64,000 nucleotides of DNA from CAZFVY01 sp964522665 (GCA_964522665.1 CAZFVY010000008.1:43114-107113); one strand, 5' to 3'; counted from the first letter of the stretch, positions 8,146 to 18,863 are shown. Notes: generated from the sequence alone by a model not told the origin. Numbers and translations are program-made.

Positions 8146-11100
8146 ATGACCCAAACCATCCGCCAATTCAATCGGCGCCACCTGGGCGTGGCGCTGGCGG
8201 TGGCCGCTCTGTTCACCACCGCCGCGCGGGCGCGCGATCGCATCGGCGTCCCGGAAGACCATCCTCGCCGGATCGAGCACGGCTTGCGGCTTTTCCAACA
8301 ATACGTCCGCGGACTCCTCACGACGAAGTGCATTGAATGCCACGGCGCCGAAAAGAAAAAGGGCGGTCTTGATCTCTCGACGCGCGAAGGGTTGCTCAAG
8401 GGCGGCGACGACGGCGAGGTGATTATTCCCTTCAACGCGGATCAAAGCCGTCTCCTGCGCCTGTTGCGCCACGAAGAAGAGCCTTACATGCCGAATAAAA
8501 AGGCGGCGCTCGCCCGGGAGCAGATCGCCAAAATCACCGAGTGGATCGACGACGGCGCGCCCTACGACAAACCGCTCGTGGATCGCCCAACGCTCACGCG
8601 CGACCGCTCCGTCGTCACCGACGAAGACCGCCGTTGGTGGGCCTTCCAGCCGCTGACTCGGCCCAAGCCACCCCAGATTGACGCGGCGCCGGTTAAGCCC
8701 CAAAACCCGATCGACCAATTCATTCTGTCCAAGGCGGCGGGGATGGCGCTGTCGCCCGTGGCGGACAGACGGACGCTGGCGCGCCGCGCTTATCTCGACT
8801 TGTTGGGCCTGCCGCCGTCACCGGACGAAGTGGAGACCTTCACGCGCGACGAATCGCCGGACGCCTGGCCGCGCCTGATTGACCAACTCCTGGCTTCGCC
8901 GCGCTACGGCGAACGTTGGGCGCGGTATTGGCTCGACGTGGCTCGCTTCGCCGAGAGTTCCGGCTTTGAGCATGACTACGATCGACCGGGAGCTTTTCAA
9001 TTTCGCGATTTCGTCATCCGCGCGTTGAATGACGACCTGCCGTTCGACCAATTCGCGCGCTGGCAACTGGCCGGGGATGAGTTCGCGCCGGACGATCCGC
9101 TGGCGCTGACGGCGACCGGCTTCCTCGGCGCGGGCGTTTTTCCGACCCAGATCACCGCCAACGAGGTCGAACGTACGCGCTACGACGCGCTCGACGACAT
9201 GCTGGCGACGACCGGCTCGGCGTTCCTCGGATTGACAATCGGTTGCGCGCGTTGCCACGACCATAAGTACGATCCAATTCCGACACGCGACTACTATCGA
9301 ATGTTGTCCGCCTTTACGGCGACCGTGCGGAGCGTCGTTGACCTGGACGTTGAGCCTGGGCGGACCCACCGGCTCGTGGAGAAATGGGCGGCCGATTATG
9401 TGCCGCTGTTGACTGACCTGAATCATTATGAAGCCGCCTTACAGCCGCGCTTTGAGGCTTGGCTGGCCAGCGGCGCGCGGAACTTGGCCGAAGCGCGGTG
9501 GGCGACGCTCAACGTCACCACCCTAACTTCGAAAACAGGCGCCACCTTCAAGCGCCTCGCGGACGGCTCGTTCCTCGCGGAAGGTAAAAACGGCGACCAG
9601 GACGAATACATTTTGACCGGCTTAGCCTCCGGCCCGCGGTTGGCCGGGTTGCGGCTCGACGCGCTCGCCGATGCCTCACTCCCCAAGTCTGGCCCGGGGC
9701 GCGCTGAAAACGGAAACTTCGGCCTGAGCCGCGTCCGCGTGTTCTGCGCGGCGGGCGGGACGAACGAAGCGCAAGAGATACCGCTGACGGGGCCGCGAGC
9801 TGATTTTGAGCAGAACACGTCGAACCTGTCGATCGCCAGTTCGTTGGACGATAATCCGTCCAGCGGTTGGGCCGTCGATGGACAAATCGGCAAAGACCAT
9901 GCGGCCGCGTTTAAGTTCGAGCGGCCGATCGACGCGCCGACCGGCGCGTCCCTGACCGTCACGCTCGAGTTTCGCGTCAACACCCGCCACAACCTCGGCC
10001 GTTTTCGCGTTTCGACGTCCGCGCGCGAGGACGCCGGCTTGAAAGAGGAGGCGCTCCCGGCGTCGATCGCCGCCCTGCTGGCGCGGGCCAAGGCGGGCGG
10101 CGCCGCGGAGACTTGGTCGGCCGCCGAACGGGCGAGCCTGTTCGGTTGGTGGAAGCGATCCGATCCGGGCTGGGCCGAACGCTCGGCCCGTCTCGAGCGC
10201 CATCGCGCGACGCAGCCGACCGGCCTGACCAAGGCGCTGATATGCGCCGAAGGGCATGAACCGCTCCGTTACCATTCGCAAGGCGCCGACTTTTTCAAGG
10301 AGACGTATTATCTCAAACGCGGAAACACCGACCTCAAAGACGGCGTCGCGACGGAGGGCTTTCTCCAGGCGTTGATGCGCGGCGCCGATGGCCCGTCCCG
10401 GTGGCAATGGAACCCACCACCCGGCGCGCTTTACTCCGGTCGCCGGCGCTCGCTTGCCAATTGGCTGACTGACACCGATCACGGCGCGGGTAACCTGCTG
10501 GCGCGCGTCGCCGTCAACCGCCTCTGGCAACATCATTTCGGGCGCGGAATCGTGCCGACGCCCAACGATTTCGGGCACGCGGGCGACCCGCCGTCGCACC
10601 CGGAGTTGCTCGATTGGCTCGCGGGTCAATTGATCGATCACCAATGGAAGCTCAAATCGATGCACCGTCTGCTCATGACGAGCGCGACATATATGCAGGC
10701 ATGCGTGCATGACCCGCGCAAAGAAAGCGCCGACCCGGACGATCATTTGTTCGTCCGCCGCGCGCCCCAACGCCTGGAGGGCGAGGCGATCCGCGATGCG
10801 ATGCTGTCCGTTTCCGGCCAACTTGACCCGGCGATGTTCGGTCCCGGGACCAAGGACGAACGGAGCCGTCGGCGCAGCATCTACTTCACCATCAAACGGA
10901 GCCAATTGGTCGGCTCGATGGTCGTCTTTGATCAACCCGAGCCGTTGGTCAGCCAGGGCGCCCGGCCAACCACCACCGTGGCGCCCCAGGCGTTGTTGCT
11001 CATGAACAGCCCGCAAGTTCGCGATTGGGCGGACGCGCTTGCCCGGCGGATGCGCCGGGAGACGGCCGACGTGAACGATCTCGCGGCGCTCACCCGTCGC

Positions 11101-11280
11101 GGTTACGCCTTGACCCTGGGCCGGCCGCCGACGCCGGACGAACTCTCGGAAAGCGCCGAGTTTCTGCGCCGGCAGGCCCGGAGCTACGCCGCCGATTCGC
11201 GGCCCGACGCGAACGCGCTGGCGCTGGTCGATTTTGCCCAAGTCCTTTTCGGCTTGAACGAATTCATCTATGAAAACTGA
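8146..11280 (+). CDS. PSD1 cytochrome c / DUF1549 / DUF1553 protein, second copy
   Basis: A 1044-residue paralogue of the protein at 3380, with the same order of an N-terminal cytochrome c domain (CIECH at 62-66), DUF1549 with a second heme motif (CARCHDH, from residue 367) and a C-terminal DUF1553 (NRLWQHHFGRGIV; TTTVAPQALLLMNSPQ). The segment between DUF1549 and DUF1553 differs: in place of the LamG fold there is a discoidin-like beta region (SSLDDNPSSGWAVDGQIG). The two copies are therefore diverged and not a recent duplication. An N-terminal signal segment ends near TAARA. The last 11 nt overlap the start of the next DUF1501 gene, implying translational coupling. Confidence 0.93.
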   Translation: MTQTIRQFNRRHLGVALAVAALFTTAARARDRIGVPEDHPRRIEHGLRLFQQYVRGLLTTKCIECHGAEKKKGGLDLSTREGLLKGGDDGEVIIPFNADQSRLLRLLRHEEEPYMPNKKAALAREQIAKITEWIDDGAPYDKPLVDRPTLTRDRSVVTDEDRRWWAFQPLTRPKPPQIDAAPVKPQNPIDQFILSKAAGMALSPVADRRTLARRAYLDLLGLPPSPDEVETFTRDESPDAWPRLIDQLLASPRYGERWARYWLDVARFAESSGFEHDYDRPGAFQFRDFVIRALNDDLPFDQFARWQLAGDEFAPDDPLALTATGFLGAGVFPTQITANEVERTRYDALDDMLATTGSAFLGLTIGCARCHDHKYDPIPTRDYYRMLSAFTATVRSVVDLDVEPGRTHRLVEKWAADYVPLLTDLNHYEAALQPRFEAWLASGARNLAEARWATLNVTTLTSKTGATFKRLADGSFLAEGKNGDQDEYILTGLASGPRLAGLRLDALADASLPKSGPGRAENGNFGLSRVRVFCAAGGTNEAQEIPLTGPRADFEQNTSNLSIASSLDDNPSSGWAVDGQIGKDHAAAFKFERPIDAPTGASLTVTLEFRVNTRHNLGRFRVSTSAREDAGLKEEALPASIAALLARAKAGGAAETWSAAERASLFGWWKRSDPGWAERSARLERHRATQPTGLTKALICAEGHEPLRYHSQGADFFKETYYLKRGNTDLKDGVATEGFLQALMRGADGPSRWQWNPPPGALYSGRRRSLANWLTDTDHGAGNLLARVAVNRLWQHHFGRGIVPTPNDFGHAGDPPSHPELLDWLAGQLIDHQWKLKSMHRLLMTSATYMQACVHDPRKESADPDDHLFVRRAPQRLEGEAIRDAMLSVSGQLDPAMFGPGTKDERSRRRSIYFTIKRSQLVGSMVVFDQPEPLVSQGARPTTTVAPQALLLMNSPQVRDWADALARRMRRETADVNDLAALTRRGYALTLGRPPTPDELSESAEFLRRQARSYAADSRPDANALALVDFAQVLFGLNEFIYEN

Positions 11281-12736
11281 ACCGACCCTGCCCCACGGTT
11301 TTCACGCCGCGATGAGCCGGCGTGAACTTCTGCAAAAGGCGGGCGGCGGATTGGGCTGGCTCGCGCTGGCGTCGATGTTTGATCGCGCGGGATTGGTGGC
11401 CGCCGCGGCGCCGTCGCTGAATCCGTTGGCGCCGAAAAGTCCGCGGTTCAAGCCGCGGGCCAAGGCGGTCATCTGGCTCTTCATGAACGGCGGCCCGAGT
11501 CAGGTTGATACGTTCGACTACAAACCGGGGCTGGCCAAATTCGACGGCAAAAAGCTCGACGGCTTCGACAATAAAACGGGCTTCTTTCAGGACGCGGTCG
11601 GTCCGTTGATGAAATCACCATTCGACTGGCGCCAGCATGGGCAAAGCGGGACGTGGGTCAGCAGTCTGTTTCCGCACTTGGCCCGGCACGTCGATAAGAT
11701 GGCGTTCATTCACTCCTGTTGGACGCAATCGAACAATCATAGCCCCGCGCTCTTCATGATGAACACGGGCGTCACGCGCATGGGCTATCCCTGCGTCGGT
11801 TCGTGGGTGACGTACGGCCTCGGGTCCCAATGCGACAATCTGCCCAGCTTCGTCGTGATGAGCGACCCGCTCAATCGCGGCCTGCCGAAAGGCAACGCGC
11901 TGAATTGGGGCGCCGGTTTCCTGCCGACCGTCTATCAGGGCACGTGGCTGCGCCCGCAAGGCGAGCCGATCGATAATCTGAAACGTCCCGCGGCGCTGAC
12001 CGACGAGCGGCAGCGGGCGCAACTCGACCTGCTGGCCCGGCTGAATCAACGTCAGGCGGAGAACTCGCCGGTCGAAAGCGAACTGGCGGCGCGCATCGAA
12101 AGTTTTGAACTCGCCTACCGGATGCAGACCGCGGCGCCCGAGGCGTTCGAGGTAAAAAGCGAACCGGAGCACATCCAGAAGCTCTATGGCCTTGACCAAA
12201 AACATTGCGCCCACTTCGCCGCGCAATGCCTGATGGCGCGCCGCATGGTTGAGCGGGGCGTCCGCTTCGTGCAGATTTATTCCGGAGGGATGGACAACCA
12301 GCTTAGTTGGGATTGCCACGGAGATCTCGTGGGCAATCACGGCGGCTTCGCCCGCGAGACGGATCAGCCGGTCGCCGCGCTGTTAGCCGACCTCGAACAG
12401 CGCGGCCTCCTCGAAGACACTTTGGTCATTTGGGGCGGTGAATTCGGCCGCCTCCCGCTTTCCCAAAAAGGCGACAAACCGGGGCGCGATCATAACCCGC
12501 ACGCCTTCACCGTCTGGCTCGCCGGCGGCGGCGCTCGTGGGGGAACCCACTATGGTGAGACCGACGAGATCGGCTTCAAGGCCGCGGTGGACAAAGTCCA
12601 CGTCCGCGATTTTCACGCGACGATCCTGGCCGCGCTCGGCTTGGAACACCGCAATCTCACCTTCCGCTTTCAGGGGCTAGACCAGCGCCTGACGGGCGTC
12701 GAAGAAGCCCGCGTGGTTCACGAAGTCCTCGCCTGA
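11270..12736 (+). CDS. DUF1501 protein, second copy, Tat-exported
   Basis: A 488-residue DUF1501 protein and partner of the preceding PSD1 gene, whose end it overlaps by 11 nt. A twin-arginine-like signal (SRRELLQKAGGG) precedes a hydrophobic helix ending near GLVAAAAP; an ATG at 11312 just before it is an alternative start. Conserved landmarks match the first copy: FMNGGPSQVDTFDYKP, the SWDCHGD region, VIWGGEFGRLP and GRDHNPHAF. It closes the double PSD1-DUF1501 operon. A 75-nt gap separates it from the convergent NHL gene, and no obvious hairpin terminator is visible there. Confidence 0.92.
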   Translation: MKTEPTLPHGFHAAMSRRELLQKAGGGLGWLALASMFDRAGLVAAAAPSLNPLAPKSPRFKPRAKAVIWLFMNGGPSQVDTFDYKPGLAKFDGKKLDGFDNKTGFFQDAVGPLMKSPFDWRQHGQSGTWVSSLFPHLARHVDKMAFIHSCWTQSNNHSPALFMMNTGVTRMGYPCVGSWVTYGLGSQCDNLPSFVVMSDPLNRGLPKGNALNWGAGFLPTVYQGTWLRPQGEPIDNLKRPAALTDERQRAQLDLLARLNQRQAENSPVESELAARIESFELAYRMQTAAPEAFEVKSEPEHIQKLYGLDQKHCAHFAAQCLMARRMVERGVRFVQIYSGGMDNQLSWDCHGDLVGNHGGFARETDQPVAALLADLEQRGLLEDTLVIWGGEFGRLPLSQKGDKPGRDHNPHAFTVWLAGGGARGGTHYGETDEIGFKAAVDKVHVRDFHATILAALGLEHRNLTFRFQGLDQRLTGVEEARVVHEVLA

Positions 12737-12811
12737 GTGGTCACGCGGCGCGCGGTATTTCAGATAATGCCGCACTTAGCGCCGGGCGTGCTTGGCGTCA
12801 CTTGCGGACTC

Positions 12812-15106
12812 CTACGGCAAGTACGCGCGAAAGAAACGGGAGCCGGGCGAACTGGATTGCGGATCGATGAAGATCAGGTCGGTGAAAGCGTTGTTGGTCC
12901 AAACCGGGGTCCAATTCACCAGGTCGGTTGAACTTTCGACCACCACTGATCCGCCGACCGGCCCGGCGAGCATGAATCTGAATTGGCCATTATAAAAGCC
13001 CAAGGATGGTCCGCTCGTGATGATCAGCCGGGCCAGCGACCCGGGCGGCGGGGGAACCTCGTGTCCCGACCGAATCAGGTTGTTCCCGTCGTCAGCGATG
13101 TAAACTGTTCCCGAGGCGTCCACGGCCACGCCCGTCGGATAAGAGAACCGCGCGGCGCTACCGACGCCATCCGCGTCACCGAGATTCGCGGTGAGTCCCG
13201 CGAGGGTTGACGTATGGCCGTCCGCCGTGATTTTGCGAAGTTTGGCGCCAAGACTCTCGGTCACGTAAACGTTCCCCGATCGGTCCACGGCCACCCCAAT
13301 CGGTTCCCAAAAGAGCGCGTCGGCTACGGTCCCATCCTTCGTCCCGGTTACACCCGCCTGGCCGGCCAGCGTGGTCACGTCTCCCGCCGCGGTGATCTTC
13401 CGAATGACCTGACTGCCCGAATCGGCGACATACAGGTTGCCGGGCGAGTCGGCCGCGATGCCGAAGGGCCGGTTGAAGAGCGCCTGATCGCCCGTTCCAT
13501 CAGCCCAGCCAAAGACGCCGGCCACGCCTGCCAGCGTTGTCACCAGGCCATCGGGCGTTACCTTCCGAATGGTGTGGTCAACAAAATCGGTGACATAGAC
13601 GTTGCCAGCGCCGTCCACCGCGACGCCCCGCGGTGAGTTAAACTGCGCGGCGCTCCCGCTTCCATCCGCGCTGCCGGCGGCGCCCGGCGAGCCGGCGAGG
13701 GTAGTCACCACGCCGCTCGGCGATATTTTCCGAATCGTGTAATTGCCGGCGTCCGCCACGTAGAGATTGCCGGCGCTGTCCAAAGCCGCGCCTTGGGGCG
13801 AGGTGAACCGCGCGGCGCTTCCGACCCCGTCCGCGCTGCCGCTGTTTCCCGGCGATCCGGCGAACGTCGAGACGACGCCGGCCGGAGTTATCTTTCGGAT
13901 CGTATTGTTCCCCGAGTCAGTCACGAAGAGATTGGTAGAGCTATCGACCGCGATGCCGAAGGGTAGGTTGAAGAGCGCGATGTTCCCCGGTCCATCAGCG
14001 TAACCCACCGTCTCGTTGCTCCCCGCCAACGTCGTCACGGCCCCAGCGGGCGTCACCTTCCGAATCGCGTTTTGGTCCGACACGATTAACGCGCCAGACG
14101 GATCCAATGCCAAACCCGCGATGATCGAAAACCGCGCGACGTTCCGGGGACCGTCCGTCGTGCCTCCTTGGCCACCTCCCCCAACCAGCGTAGTCACCGC
14201 GCCCGCCGGAGTGACCTTGCGAATCGCGTTATTGAAAATATCTCCAACATAGAGGTTGCCCGCGGCGTCCACCGCCACGCCGGACGGAACCACGAACCGC
14301 GCGTCGGCGCCCACGCCATCAACGTAGCCCCACTGGCCCAGCGTGCCCGCAAATACTGTCACTTCCCCATTCGTCCCCACCTTTTGAATCGTGTTGTTGT
14401 TCGCCCCCGCGACATAGACATTTCCACTGACATCCACCCCGACGCCACCATACGGAATCGGGGGCTCGGTATATTGCGGGTCGATTTGGGGCGACAAAGT
14501 CGCCAGGGTCGTCACGACTCCCGCCGCGGTCACCTCCCGGACGACGTTGTTGGTCTGATCCAGTACAAACAGGTTGCCGAGGCGATCGACCGCGATGCCT
14601 GACGGAAGATTAAAACGCGCGTCAGAACCCACGCCATCGGAACTCCCCTGGCGGCCAGCCAACCCGGCGAACGTCGTGACCGTACCCGTCGCGGTCACCT
14701 TCCGGATTGTGTGATCGCCGAATTCCGTCACGTAGAGGTTGCCTGCGCCGTCGATCGCGATACCAGTTGGGCCATAGAATCGCGCGCCGCTACCGGCGCC
14801 ATCCACGCTGCCTTGCGCCCCGGCGACGCCCGCCAGGGTAGTCACGACGCCCGCCGGCGTGACCTTGCGAATCGTGCAGTTCCGTGAGTCCGCGACAAAC
14901 GCGTTACCGGCGCCGTCCACGGCCATGCCGCGAGCGCCGAAGAAGCGCGCCGTTGCGCCTGTGCCGTCCACGCTCCCATACCCCGCGCTCCCGGCGATCG
15001 TCGTGATGGCATAGGGCGTTGGGTAATTGGTCTGGGCGGAGGATTGAAGCGCCGACACCAGAAGAACGGCGACGGCAAGAGCCGCCAAAACATAATGTTT
15101 TTTCAT
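12812..15106 (-). CDS. Secreted 12-repeat NHL beta-propeller protein (paralogue A)
   Basis: A 764-residue protein starting with a classical signal peptide (MKKHYVLAALAVAVLLV, cleavage near SSAQ/TNYP). Twelve NHL-type repeats of about 54 residues follow, each reading roughly GxAVDxxGNLYVAD...IRKVTPxGxVTTLAG and ending in an aromatic-rich ADGxGxxARF linker. Twelve repeats fit two six-bladed propellers or one large ring. The C-terminus is a separate module of about 60 residues (VVVESSTDLVNW to RFFRAYLP) shared with the two paralogues. The frame stays open upstream to 15157, but the signal peptide fixes the ATG at 15106. NHL propellers usually bind proteins or ligands; no catalytic motif is visible. 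Its 5-prime region matches that of paralogue B. Confidence 0.9.
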   Translation of the reverse strand: MKKHYVLAALAVAVLLVSALQSSAQTNYPTPYAITTIAGSAGYGSVDGTGATARFFGARGMAVDGAGNAFVADSRNCTIRKVTPAGVVTTLAGVAGAQGSVDGAGSGARFYGPTGIAIDGAGNLYVTEFGDHTIRKVTATGTVTTFAGLAGRQGSSDGVGSDARFNLPSGIAVDRLGNLFVLDQTNNVVREVTAAGVVTTLATLSPQIDPQYTEPPIPYGGVGVDVSGNVYVAGANNNTIQKVGTNGEVTVFAGTLGQWGYVDGVGADARFVVPSGVAVDAAGNLYVGDIFNNAIRKVTPAGAVTTLVGGGGQGGTTDGPRNVARFSIIAGLALDPSGALIVSDQNAIRKVTPAGAVTTLAGSNETVGYADGPGNIALFNLPFGIAVDSSTNLFVTDSGNNTIRKITPAGVVSTFAGSPGNSGSADGVGSAARFTSPQGAALDSAGNLYVADAGNYTIRKISPSGVVTTLAGSPGAAGSADGSGSAAQFNSPRGVAVDGAGNVYVTDFVDHTIRKVTPDGLVTTLAGVAGVFGWADGTGDQALFNRPFGIAADSPGNLYVADSGSQVIRKITAAGDVTTLAGQAGVTGTKDGTVADALFWEPIGVAVDRSGNVYVTESLGAKLRKITADGHTSTLAGLTANLGDADGVGSAARFSYPTGVAVDASGTVYIADDGNNLIRSGHEVPPPPGSLARLIITSGPSLGFYNGQFRFMLAGPVGGSVVVESSTDLVNWTPVWTNNAFTDLIFIDPQSSSPGSRFFRAYLP

Positions 15107-15186
15107 TGGATTACCCGGAAGATGAACCATTCCCTTTCCAGAGCGTTGCCAACTCATACCTCAACCCACGCTCACATTCAAGCAGC
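15104..15186 (-). promoter_or_regulatory. Conserved 5-prime block of NHL paralogue A
   Basis: From the start codon upstream for about 80 nt this sequence matches the block in front of paralogue B (18710-18792) at roughly four positions in five, including the strings TTACCCGGAAGA and TTCCCTTTCCAGAG as read on the plus strand. Conservation outside the coding region suggests a shared leader, promoter or simply the extent of the duplication. I see no clear Shine-Dalgarno sequence or -35/-10 pair in it. Confidence 0.55.
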
Positions 15187-15207
15187 GAACGGGTCGAGCA
15201 CGCAGAC

Positions 15208-15378
15208 TATACACAGCGTCATAAATAATTGCGCATACAGCTCTGATGTGTTTCATTGTGGCTATGAAGCCACTGAAAATTCGAGGGGCTGTTTGAATGC
15301 TGGAAACAGCCCAACGAAACCCTCAGAAGGTTGTGCGGCGTTGCTTAACATGCGTATTTATTTATGACGCTCTGTATA
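15208..15378. mobile_element. MITE-like element with 30-bp terminal inverted repeats
   Basis: A 171-bp AT-richer segment bounded by near-perfect 30-nt inverted repeats at 15208-15237 and 15349-15378 (27 of 30 positions match, sharing AGCGTCATAAATAA). Inside are two perfect hairpins: a 6-bp stem at 15258-15273 and a 9-bp stem at 15286-15312 (GGGCTGTTT pairing with AAACAGCCC). The outermost bases are TATA on both sides, compatible with insertion at a TA dinucleotide as in IS630/Tc1-type elements. It encodes no protein. It lies upstream of NHL paralogue A and downstream of the pseudopilin gene; apart from it and the conserved leader, 15107-15407 holds nothing recognisable. A structured regulatory RNA is the alternative reading. 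Confidence 0.6.
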
Positions 15379-15407
15379 ATTCTGCATTCCAATCACGCGA
15401 CGTCCGA

Positions 15408-16256
<849 letters not shown>

Positions 16257-16405
16257 ACCACTCTCCCGCGCTATTTCAAGCTTGAGCCACACGCTCGGTC
16301 GCCCGCCTTGATATCCTCGCAAAATCCAAATCGAACGGCAACTTCGGTCGATCCCAATTGAATTTCCCGGTTAGCCGCACGCGACACAAACTGCAGGCGA
16401 TCCGG

Positions 16406-18712
16406 CTATTGGGATCGGGCGCGATAGAAACGCCGTGAAAACGTGGCGCTCCGCGTGTCGATAAAACTCAGCCCGTCGATCACAAGGTTGGTTTCGATCG
16501 GGAGCCAGCTCGCCAAATCGGTCGAGGCTTCGATGACCACGGAGGAGCCGGCGGGCGCCGAAACGTTGAAGCCGAAGGAGCCACCGTCAAACCCGAGGCC
16601 GATCCCGTTCACGATTATCGGCGGCGTCGCCAGCCCTGCGACCGGATAACCCTTCCGAATCAGGTTGTTTCCCGTGTCGGCAATGTAGATATTGCCGAGC
16701 CGATCGACCGCGATGCCGACCGGGTCCACAAAGCGCGCGGCGTTCCCGATGCCGTCCTCACTGCCGAAGGCCATGGCGCCTGCGATGGTCGTCACCACGC
16801 CATCGGGAGTGACCTTGCGAATCCGCCCGAGAGCCTCAGTGACGAAGAGGTTGCCGGAGGCATCCACCGCCAAGCCTTGCGGACTCTCGAAGCGCGCGTT
16901 AATTCCAATCCCATCCGGCGGGCCGTAGGTCGAGCCGGCCAATCCGGCCAAGGTCGTCACCACCCCAGCCGAGGTTATTTTACGAATGGTTTGGTTGCCG
17001 GAATCGGCGACGAAGAGATTCCCCGCGCCATCGACCGCGATGCCAATCGGTTTGTAAAAGCGAGCGTCGCTATTGGTCCCATCATCGCTGCCAGAGAGGC
17101 CCGCCAGACCGGCCAATGTAGTCACGACACCAGCGGGCGTCACTTTGCGAATCGTCGCGTCATCCAAGTCGGTAACGTAGATATTCCCCGCCGGGTCCAC
17201 GGCCAGGCCACGGAGCGTGTTGAACTGCGCGGCGCTGCCAGTCCCATCCGCGCTGCCCGCGACGCCCGGCGAGCCAGCCACGGTGGTCACGATGTCCGCC
17301 GGTGTCAGCTTCCGAATCGTGTGATTGCCGGCGTCGGCCACATAGAGATTGCCCGCCTTGTCCAGCGCCGCGCCCCGGGGTGAATTGAATCGCGCGGCGC
17401 TTCCGGCGCCGTCGGCGCTGCCGCCAATCGCGACGCCAACATCATTGAATTGAGCCGAACCAGCCAAGGTGGTCACCACGCCGGCCGGTGTCACTTTTCG
17501 AATCGTGTTGCTTTCGTACTCCGCGACAAAAATGCTCCCCGCGTTGTCCACCACGATGCCGTCGGGGCCGGAGAACAGCGCCGCTCGCCCGGTTCCGTCC
17601 GCGATTCCCAAACCTGGATCCGACCCCGCCAACGTGGTCACTGCGGCATCCGGCGTTACCTTTCGGATCGTGTCCTCATCCGCCACATAAAGATTGCCCG
17701 CGGCATCCATCGCCATGCCGCCGGGGATTCCGAACCGCGCCTCGCTCCCCACGCCGTCTTTGAGAGCCTGATCCCCCGCGAGTCCCGCGAAAGTGCTTAC
17801 GGCGCCCGCAGGCGTGATTTTGCGAATAGTCCCATTCATGAAGTCACCGACGTAGAGATTGCCACCTGGGTCCGTTACCACGCCGGCCGGCAGAATGAAC
17901 CGCGCGGCGCTTCCCACGCCGTCGGCGGCGCCGGGATGTCCGACTTCTCCCGCCAAGAATGAGACCCCGCCGCTTGGCGTCACTTTTTGGACGGTGTTAT
18001 TGCCCGCGCCGGAAACATAGATGTTTCCCAATTTGTCCACCGCGACCCCCGCCTCATTCATGATTTCAATACCGTCAAACAGGAAGATCGCATCGGCGTT
18101 GGTCGCCAAGGCGGCGACGGTCGTCACGGCTCCGTCTGGGGAAACCTTCCGAAGCACCGGCGGCGCTTGGTCCAAAACAAACAGGTTTCCGGCGGAGTCC
18201 ATCGCGATTCCGCTGGGAGAATTAAACCGCGCTTCGTTTCCCACCCCATCGACGTATCCGGGAGGCCCGAACCGACCCGCGAAGGTCGTGACAGCGCCGG
18301 TCGGCGTGATCTTCCGAACGGTATGCTCGTCCGTCGCATAGAGGTTTCCTTGGGCATCGATCACCAAACCGTCGGGGTTAAAAAATCGAGCGGCGCTGCC
18401 GGTTCCATCGACACTCCCCTGGCTACCTACCGCTCCGGCAAACGTCGTGACCACGCCCGCAGGCGTGACTTTTCGGATCGTCAAATTTCCGCTATCTGCC
18501 ACGAAGACATTACCCGCGCTATCCACCGCGAGGCCAGTAATGCTCTTAAAGTGCGCCTCCGCGCCCGTCCCGTCCGCGCTTCCCGGACCGGTATTTCCCG
18601 CCAGCGTGGTGATGACGTAAGGCGCCGGGTAGTTGGTTTGGGCGACGGATTCAAGGGCGAACAGAGGAAGAACAGCGACGGCAAGAGCCGCCAGAACAAA
18701 ATGTTTCTTCAT
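16406..18712 (-). CDS. Secreted 12-repeat NHL beta-propeller protein (paralogue B)
   Basis: A 768-residue close relative of paralogue A. The signal peptide is almost identical (MKKHFVLAALAVAVLPLF, cleavage near SVAQ/TNYP). It has twelve NHL repeats with consensus GIAVDxxGNLYVADxGNxTIRKVTPAGVVTTLAG, and a C-terminal module running from SSVVIEASTDLASW to RRFYRARSQ. The fourth repeat is atypical (GVAVDKLGNIYVSGAGNNTVQKV), and the same irregular fourth repeat occurs in A and C, so the array was inherited as a unit. The start is fixed by the signal peptide. The product is expected outside the inner membrane; ligand unknown. A 149-nt gap separates it from the pseudopilin gene downstream. Confidence 0.9.
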   Translation of the reverse strand: MKKHFVLAALAVAVLPLFALESVAQTNYPAPYVITTLAGNTGPGSADGTGAEAHFKSITGLAVDSAGNVFVADSGNLTIRKVTPAGVVTTFAGAVGSQGSVDGTGSAARFFNPDGLVIDAQGNLYATDEHTVRKITPTGAVTTFAGRFGPPGYVDGVGNEARFNSPSGIAMDSAGNLFVLDQAPPVLRKVSPDGAVTTVAALATNADAIFLFDGIEIMNEAGVAVDKLGNIYVSGAGNNTVQKVTPSGGVSFLAGEVGHPGAADGVGSAARFILPAGVVTDPGGNLYVGDFMNGTIRKITPAGAVSTFAGLAGDQALKDGVGSEARFGIPGGMAMDAAGNLYVADEDTIRKVTPDAAVTTLAGSDPGLGIADGTGRAALFSGPDGIVVDNAGSIFVAEYESNTIRKVTPAGVVTTLAGSAQFNDVGVAIGGSADGAGSAARFNSPRGAALDKAGNLYVADAGNHTIRKLTPADIVTTVAGSPGVAGSADGTGSAAQFNTLRGLAVDPAGNIYVTDLDDATIRKVTPAGVVTTLAGLAGLSGSDDGTNSDARFYKPIGIAVDGAGNLFVADSGNQTIRKITSAGVVTTLAGLAGSTYGPPDGIGINARFESPQGLAVDASGNLFVTEALGRIRKVTPDGVVTTIAGAMAFGSEDGIGNAARFVDPVGIAVDRLGNIYIADTGNNLIRKGYPVAGLATPPIIVNGIGLGFDGGSFGFNVSAPAGSSVVIEASTDLASWLPIETNLVIDGLSFIDTRSATFSRRFYRARSQ

Positions 18713-18792
18713 TGGATTACCCGGAAGACGAACAATTCCCTTTCCAGAGTGTCATCAACCTATACCTCAACCTTGGCTCAAATACAAGCGGC
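18710..18792 (-). promoter_or_regulatory. Conserved 5-prime block of NHL paralogue B
   Basis: This is the counterpart of the block at 15104-15186, with about 80 nt upstream of the ATG retained between the two genes. The remaining intergenic stretch to 18863 shows no gene. Confidence 0.5.
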
Positions 18793-18863
18793 CAGCGCAG
18801 CCTTCGTGCATCACCCACCCGGATGCCGCGATGATTCGCCCTCCGAAATAACCGACGGCCCCA

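Noticed and set aside
15208..15378. Integron attC site or intrinsic terminator as an explanation for the inverted repeats
   Set aside because: There are no attC core-site sequences, and the 30-bp arms about 110 nt apart with AT-rich ends do not resemble a terminator.
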